From NCBI GenBank assembly GCA_017406005.1, contig JAFQZI010000141.1:1-46741 (forward strand): a stretch of DNA of 46,741 nucleotides, given 5' to 3'. Position 1 is the first letter of the stretch. Each line of letters starts with the position of its first letter. A program made the translations under genes and the position numbers. The notes under the pieces are model-generated. The model saw only the letters and a list, made by a program, of their open reading frames with translations, ran no database searches and had not been told where the DNA came from. Positions 42,858 to 46,741 of this stretch are shown piece by piece. This DNA is from Oscillospiraceae bacterium. Lineage in GTDB: Bacteria; Bacillota; Clostridia; Oscillospirales; Oscillospiraceae.

Positions 42858-43598
42858 ATGTCAGGACATTCCAAATGGCATAACATTCAAAAGACAAAAG
42901 GTGCTGCAGACGCCAAGAGGGCACAGGCTTTTACAAAGATCGCCCGTGAAATGATCGTCGCCGTGAAGGAAGGCGGCAGCGGAGACCCGCGCAGTAATTC
43001 CAAGCTTGCTTCCGTAATTGCAAAAGCCAAGGCTGCCAATATGCCGAACGACAATATCAAGCGTACCATCGAAAAAGCACTCGGCTCCGGCAATACCGAT
43101 AACTATGAAAAAATCACCTATGAAGGATACGGACCGCAGGGCGTTGCGATCATCGTAGAGACCATGACGGACAACCGCAACCGTACAGCCGGTGAAGTCC
43201 GCCACCTGTTCGATAAATACGGTGGATCCATGGGTGTTACGGGCTGTGTCAGCTGGTCTTTCGATCGCAAGGGTGTTATTGTCATTGATGACGAAGACGA
43301 AGAGCTGGATGAAGACACCGTCATGATGGATGCTCTGGATGCCGGGGCTGCCGATGTTGAGCCTGATGAAGGTTCTTTCACCGTCTATACGGCTGAAGAT
43401 GATGTTGCAGCCGTTGCCGATGCCCTAACAGCAAAGGGATATACGCTTCTCTCCGCACAGGTCGAAATGCTCCCGCAGAACGGCTATGTCAAGCTTGCGG
43501 ATGAAGACCAGGCCAAAGGACTCCAGAAGATGCTCGACCTGCTCGAGGATAACGACGACGTGCAGAACGTGTGGCATAACTGGGAAGACGCAGAGTAA
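42858..43598 (+). CDS. yebC: YebC/PmpR family protein
   Basis: 246 residues beginning M-S-G-H-S-K-W-H-N-I-Q-K-T-K-G-A-A-D-A-K-R, with G-G-S-G-D-P-R-S-N, M-P-N-D-N-I-K-R and G-Y-G-P-Q-G-V-A, all hallmarks. Members were annotated as transcription regulators; recent work assigns related proteins to easing ribosome stalling at proline stretches. It is transcribed alone between its own promoter and terminator. Confidence 0.95.
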   Translation: MSGHSKWHNIQKTKGAADAKRAQAFTKIAREMIVAVKEGGSGDPRSNSKLASVIAKAKAANMPNDNIKRTIEKALGSGNTDNYEKITYEGYGPQGVAIIVETMTDNRNRTAGEVRHLFDKYGGSMGVTGCVSWSFDRKGVIVIDDEDEELDEDTVMMDALDAGAADVEPDEGSFTVYTAEDDVAAVADALTAKGYTLLSAQVEMLPQNGYVKLADEDQAKGLQKMLDLLEDNDDVQNVWHNWEDAE

Positions 43599-43644
43599 CT
43601 GGATTTTGTAATCCTCTTGAATTTGAGTTTTTCAATAGCTTTGT

Positions 43645-43682
43645 GGAAACCGTCACTTTGCAAAGTGGCGGTTTCCCCTTTT
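43645..43682 (+). terminator. Terminator after yebC
   Basis: GGAAACCGTCACTTTG (43645-43660) pairs with CAAAGTGGCGGTTTCC (43661-43676), with one G-U wobble, followed by CCTTTT. Confidence 0.75.
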
Positions 43683-43749
43683 CACGCTAACGATCAACTT
43701 TATCTTCTGTTGAAGCTTTCTTTATCGATTTAACGCGCCTTCTCGCCCT

Positions 43750-43782
43750 CTCTCCCTCAAAAATGCAGGGAGAGATTTTTTT
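43750..43782 (+). terminator. Second terminator hairpin downstream of yebC
   Basis: CTCTCCCT (43750-43757) pairs with AGGGAGAG (43767-43774), loop of nine bases, followed by ATTTTTTT. The gene it serves, if not yebC, is unclear: no CDS lies between the two terminators. Elsewhere in 43599-43902 I see only alternative hairpins before the CPBP gene (CTCTGC/GCAGAG 43843-43867 or AGAGGC/GCCTCT 43864-43880). Confidence 0.65.
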
Positions 43783-43902
43783 ATGCAGAGAGTCCGGTTT
43801 TTCTTTTCCATGTGTCAGTTCTGTGACAGTTGCTGTGTTACACTCTGCCTGTAAAGAAAAAGCAGAGGCAGGAAGCCTCTGACAGGATAAGGAGTGTTCT
43901 TC

Positions 43903-44844
43903 ATGGCAACTTCAAAGAAAACATTTTCACGTATCGGACTCGGACTTGTAGCAGCATATGCAGCTATTATCGTTTTCAGCAGATTCGTTTTTGCACCGTT
44001 GCTCACTCAAACAGACATTGCCAGACTGGCAGAGACTATCGGGCCGTCCCTGACACTTTCGCTGACCTATATCCCGAACATCATTTTCCTGGCTGTATTC
44101 TGGCTGATCATTCGGAAGATTCCGAGATCAGAGTGGCAGGGGGAAGCGATGAGCTTCAGGTGCCTGTTCCAGATCTTCGTGATGATGTATGTTATATCAA
44201 TCGTTATCAATATACTCGGCATGACAGTCAGCGAGGCAGCGCCTGCGCGCGGGAATGAATCCCGGGAGATGATCGGCTCGATCGTATCCACGGGGCTGCC
44301 GATCGGATTCCTGATGGTGACGTTCATCGCTCCAGTGCTCGAGGAACTGATTTTCCGGAAGCTGATGCTCGACCGCATCCGCAACTGCGGCGAAAAAACA
44401 GCTATTGTTTTTTCGGCCCTCTGCTTCGGCCTGTTCCACGGGAACCTGGCCCAGTTCCTTTATGCATTCAGTGTCGGCCTTTTCCTCGGGTACGTCTATT
44501 GCAGGACAAGGAAGGTACATTATACTATCGTTATGCATACCCTGCTGAATACGATCTCTTCCACCATCATGCTGTTTGCTCCGGCAATGAAGGATGACGG
44601 CAAAGCTGTGCTGATTGTCATACCTCTGGTTCTTGTTATCGCAACGCTGTTTGTGTGCGGCATTGTTCAGCTGATTCGACACCTGAAGCGCAGGGACCTT
44701 CACCTTGACAATACGATGGTGACATGCATCCCGAAAGAGGAAGTCCTGCAAACGGTGTATCTGAATCCGTGCGTTATGCTGTTTATTCTGTACTGTGTGA
44801 CAGGAATCGTGATGGATCTGATGAATATCCATGTTATGGGATAA
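43903..44844 (+). CDS. CPBP-family intramembrane metalloprotease (CAAX/Abi type)
   Basis: 313 residues, about eight hydrophobic segments. The three catalytic motifs are present: E-E-L-I-F-R (EExxxR), F-G-L-F-H (FxxxH) and H-T-L-L-N (HxxxN). Members process prenylated proteins or peptides, confer bacteriocin immunity, or have unknown roles. ATG 43903 has AAGGAG eight bases upstream. It could be a general membrane protease; no bacteriocin gene is adjacent. Confidence 0.92.
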   Translation: MATSKKTFSRIGLGLVAAYAAIIVFSRFVFAPLLTQTDIARLAETIGPSLTLSLTYIPNIIFLAVFWLIIRKIPRSEWQGEAMSFRCLFQIFVMMYVISIVINILGMTVSEAAPARGNESREMIGSIVSTGLPIGFLMVTFIAPVLEELIFRKLMLDRIRNCGEKTAIVFSALCFGLFHGNLAQFLYAFSVGLFLGYVYCRTRKVHYTIVMHTLLNTISSTIMLFAPAMKDDGKAVLIVIPLVLVIATLFVCGIVQLIRHLKRRDLHLDNTMVTCIPKEEVLQTVYLNPCVMLFILYCVTGIVMDLMNIHVMG

Positions 44845-45101
44845 ACAAAAGATATTCCAATAGCTGGCTTGAAGAGAGACTTGCTGCTCTGCTTCGGGCC
44901 GGTATTTTTCGCTCTGTATAATTCTACTCCACCTTCAGTTCCGGCAGGCGGAGTAGAAATGCATTCATTATGTTCTAAAATCAACAATATTTTACAGAAT
45001 CCGTCACTTTTTTCTCTTCTCCACCTACTTCACCTTCTCCACCTGGAAAGAGCTTTTATCCTAAAACGTAAAGAGAATGCAATACATCTTTATAACTTCT
45101 G
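44845..45101. other. Intergenic region with a hairpin and direct repeats
   Basis: TTCTACTCC (44922-44930) and GGAGTAGAA (44950-44958) form a 9-bp stem just after TATAAT (44917-44922); no U-tract follows. CTTCTCCACCT occurs twice, 18 bases apart (45016-45026 and 45034-45044). I see no gene. The hairpin may serve as a weak end for the CPBP transcript. Confidence 0.4.
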
Positions 45102-46556
45102 TTAGTTGGCGGGATATCCAGAATAGCTGTATGCCCCGTCATAATCATAGTACTGTCCGGCTTCATACATTGCATCATTCCAGTATCCCCAGTAAGACAA
45201 GGATTTCCCGGCGTCCGTTACATCCCTCAGATCCGATGTGGATTCCACAAAATCACAGCTGTCCACGATCCGATAGAGTTCGGAATCCGCGTTTTTCGTA
45301 TAGTCGATCAGCGTACAATAGTCCATGTCGAAGGGGAAAAGGAGCGAGCCGTTCGGAGCATACCTTCTGCCACTCTCACGGGAAAGCCGCAGCATATAGT
45401 TGAGCAAAATAGAGCAAAATTCTGCAGAGTCATAATCGCCCACGACAAAAGCGCTTTCAAACTCCGAGGTATCGTCAAAGCGCCCGCCGGAGATGTTGTA
45501 GATAATGTCATCGAGCGTTACTCCCTCATGGAGCATTCTGAGAATGTCGTTGAGGCCGGTACGGAGTACCGTACTGTCGACTTCGATGAAGCTGTTTCGG
45601 TCGAGATAGCAGGCACTATAACCTTCACTGTTTGCTGCAAGCTCAGCCAGGTATAAACATGCCAGATACCCGGTGACATAAATGTTCACGTTGATATCAA
45701 ACGTAAGCGGCAGCTCCTCCAGCTCTTCCAGATCGATATCGGTCTCAATAGCCGTCACTGCAAATGCGTATTGCAGATCCTCCGGGCTATACCATCCGTC
45801 AAACCCTTCCTCTGAAAAGTAGCGTAACTTGTCAAAACCCTTCTGCCGGTATGCATATTCATTTTCGACCGCTGTCGCGCAACCCTCTATGAACCACTTT
45901 AGGAAAGTGACCGCCTCAATATGCGTTATCACGGCTTCCGCTTCCTCTTCGCTGGAATAAGCGGGTAAGGATGCCATTTCGGGATCAATGAAGCCTGACA
46001 TACCGCTGTGGTTATAGTCTGCCATAAAAGCGTGCATCATCTCATGCGTAACGGTGCAACAGTACTCGTCCAGCCGCTCCCTGTCCGTTGTCAGGCGCAG
46101 CTTTCCGGTTTCAGGGTCCCTGACGGGATTTCCTGCGGCATCCTTCTCGACCAGATAAAGCGTACTGACTATGAGCTTATAGCCTGTATAGTATTCGCCA
46201 TCTTCATCCGGACCATTATCCCAGGCAAGAGAAGCTATAGAGTTGTCACTATTGTCATACAAGATCTCGAGACCGATCTGTGTGCTGAGCTGGTTCATTC
46301 GGGCGGCCTCCTCAAATGCAGGGAAACGCGTCCTGAGCAGCTCGACAGCCTGCGGTTCTATGCTGTATTTGGTCATTCCGATCAGCCTCGCAAGATCCTC
46401 CGGAAATATCCTTTTTATAACCGTTTCAGAGCAATGGATCGCTACATCTTCGGGGATTTCCGAAACGTACTGGCTGAAAGCATCTGCAGCACAGGCAGAG
46501 ATGCAGAAGGAGAAAAGCAGGGCCAGACTGAGGATCACGGCGAGCGTTTTTTTCAT
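45102..46556 (-). CDS. Exported zinc metallopeptidase (HEMMH), possible lipoprotein
   Basis: 484 residues. The N-terminus K-K-T-L-A-V-I-L-S-L-A-L-L-F-S-F-C is a signal peptide followed by I-S-A-C, which fits a lipobox; cleavage by signal peptidase I at A-D-A is the alternative. The catalytic site is V-T-H-E-M-M-H-A-F near residue 165, and F-I-E-G-C-A-T-A-V-E near 222 may provide the third zinc ligand, as in gluzincins. The remainder is acidic and helical with no cell-wall-binding motif I recognise. GAGGAGG precedes the ATG. It is a single-gene unit. Family beyond the MA clan is not assigned. Confidence 0.8.
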   Translation of the reverse strand: MKKTLAVILSLALLFSFCISACAADAFSQYVSEIPEDVAIHCSETVIKRIFPEDLARLIGMTKYSIEPQAVELLRTRFPAFEEAARMNQLSTQIGLEILYDNSDNSIASLAWDNGPDEDGEYYTGYKLIVSTLYLVEKDAAGNPVRDPETGKLRLTTDRERLDEYCCTVTHEMMHAFMADYNHSGMSGFIDPEMASLPAYSSEEEAEAVITHIEAVTFLKWFIEGCATAVENEYAYRQKGFDKLRYFSEEGFDGWYSPEDLQYAFAVTAIETDIDLEELEELPLTFDINVNIYVTGYLACLYLAELAANSEGYSACYLDRNSFIEVDSTVLRTGLNDILRMLHEGVTLDDIIYNISGGRFDDTSEFESAFVVGDYDSAEFCSILLNYMLRLSRESGRRYAPNGSLLFPFDMDYCTLIDYTKNADSELYRIVDSCDFVESTSDLRDVTDAGKSLSYWGYWNDAMYEAGQYYDYDGAYSYSGYPAN

Positions 46557-46672
46557 ATCAATTTCCTCCTCGTATGGTTGTGGACGGGTCCATATTTTAT
46601 ATAATTAGTGTCTACTGCAAACAAAAGAAATGCTTGAATAGCTAAGAAATAAGGGACTTTTCAGCTGCAACA

Positions 46673-46741
46673 TGGTATAATATATGCAAGGGAAATGCTT
46701 GAAAACCATCAAAAATCTTGCACATGGAGGCCATGATGTAT
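46673..46741 (+). promoter_or_regulatory. Extended -10 promoter and start of a gene running off the window
   Basis: TGGTATAAT (46673-46681) is a consensus extended -10. About 45 bases later, GGAGG (46726-46730) precedes ATG codons at 46733 and 46736, where the window ends. The direct repeat GAAATGCTTGAA occurs at 46627-46638 and 46692-46703, either side of the promoter. TGCAAG (46685-46690) could pair with CTTGCA (46717-46722) in the leader. The product cannot be told. Confidence 0.5.

Noticed and set aside
43903-44844. CPBP protease as the leader peptidase or immunity factor of the RiPP island
   Set aside because: It is 36 kb from the island with core genes between; proximity gives no support.

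Overview
The window comes from the chromosome of a low-to-mid GC, Gram-positive, probably endospore-forming anaerobe of class Clostridia. The evidence is the gene content and order: a fused IspH–ribosomal protein S1 gene, GerW/YtfJ next to a DUF2953 protein and ScpAB, RemA–Gmk–RpoZ–PriA–Def–Fmt–RsmB–RlmN–PrpC–PrkC–RsgA in one run, CdaA–CdaR, and a CIRCE operator before a small heat-shock gene. I cannot name the species.

Left 8.6 kb (accessory). The window opens with what looks like the last codons of an IS66-type transposase. A peptide natural-product island follows. It has two precursor genes with nearly identical promoters, 5' leaders and Nif11-type leader peptides (277-459 and 5742-5933) but different short cores built on C-W-(E/D)-N-C. 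The second precursor heads an operon with a radical SAM/SPASM maturase (5968-7332) and a 338-residue protein I do not recognise (7332-8348). Between the two precursors lie a one-module NRPS (A-PCP-C) and a coupled FAR-17a/AIG1-like membrane protein on the minus strand, and an HNH endonuclease with helix-turn-helix repeats on the plus strand. The NRPS and the HNH gene are each broken by one in-frame stop codon (TGA and TAA). Four short REP-like palindromes are scattered only through this part. A 34-codon ORF at 646-750 may encode a further Cys/Trp-containing peptide.

8.7-23.4 kb (core, plus strand). Proteostasis genes tig-clpP-clpX-lon-engB end at a terminator whose U-tract overlaps the promoter of the next operon. 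That operon holds an M50 membrane protease (apparently starting at a non-AUG codon), scpA, scpB, a DUF2953 protein, gerW, rluB, a HI0933-type flavoprotein, cmk and the ispH-rpsA fusion. The fusion carries an internal consensus Shine-Dalgarno and ATG that could also yield free S1. A bidirectional terminator separates it from a minus-strand tRNA-Leu(CAA).

23.6-28 kb. A DUF554 membrane protein, CIRCE-hsp20, tatD (promoter overlapping the hsp20 terminator), a convergent DUF1294 gene, then comF (possibly leaderless) overlapping an MreB paralogue.

28-42.7 kb. One long, tightly packed run: ispD, ispF, cdaA, cdaR, yicC, remA, gmk, rpoZ, priA, def, fmt, rsmB, rlmN, prpC, prkC, rsgA. Most junctions overlap by a few bases, which suggests translational coupling. 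The run joins isoprenoid synthesis, c-di-AMP, nucleotide supply, restart of replication, translation initiation, rRNA modification and the PASTA kinase/phosphatase pair.

42.7-46.7 kb. A structured 200-base gap, yebC, two terminators, a CPBP membrane protease, a minus-strand exported zinc metallopeptidase, and at the right edge the promoter and first codons of another gene.
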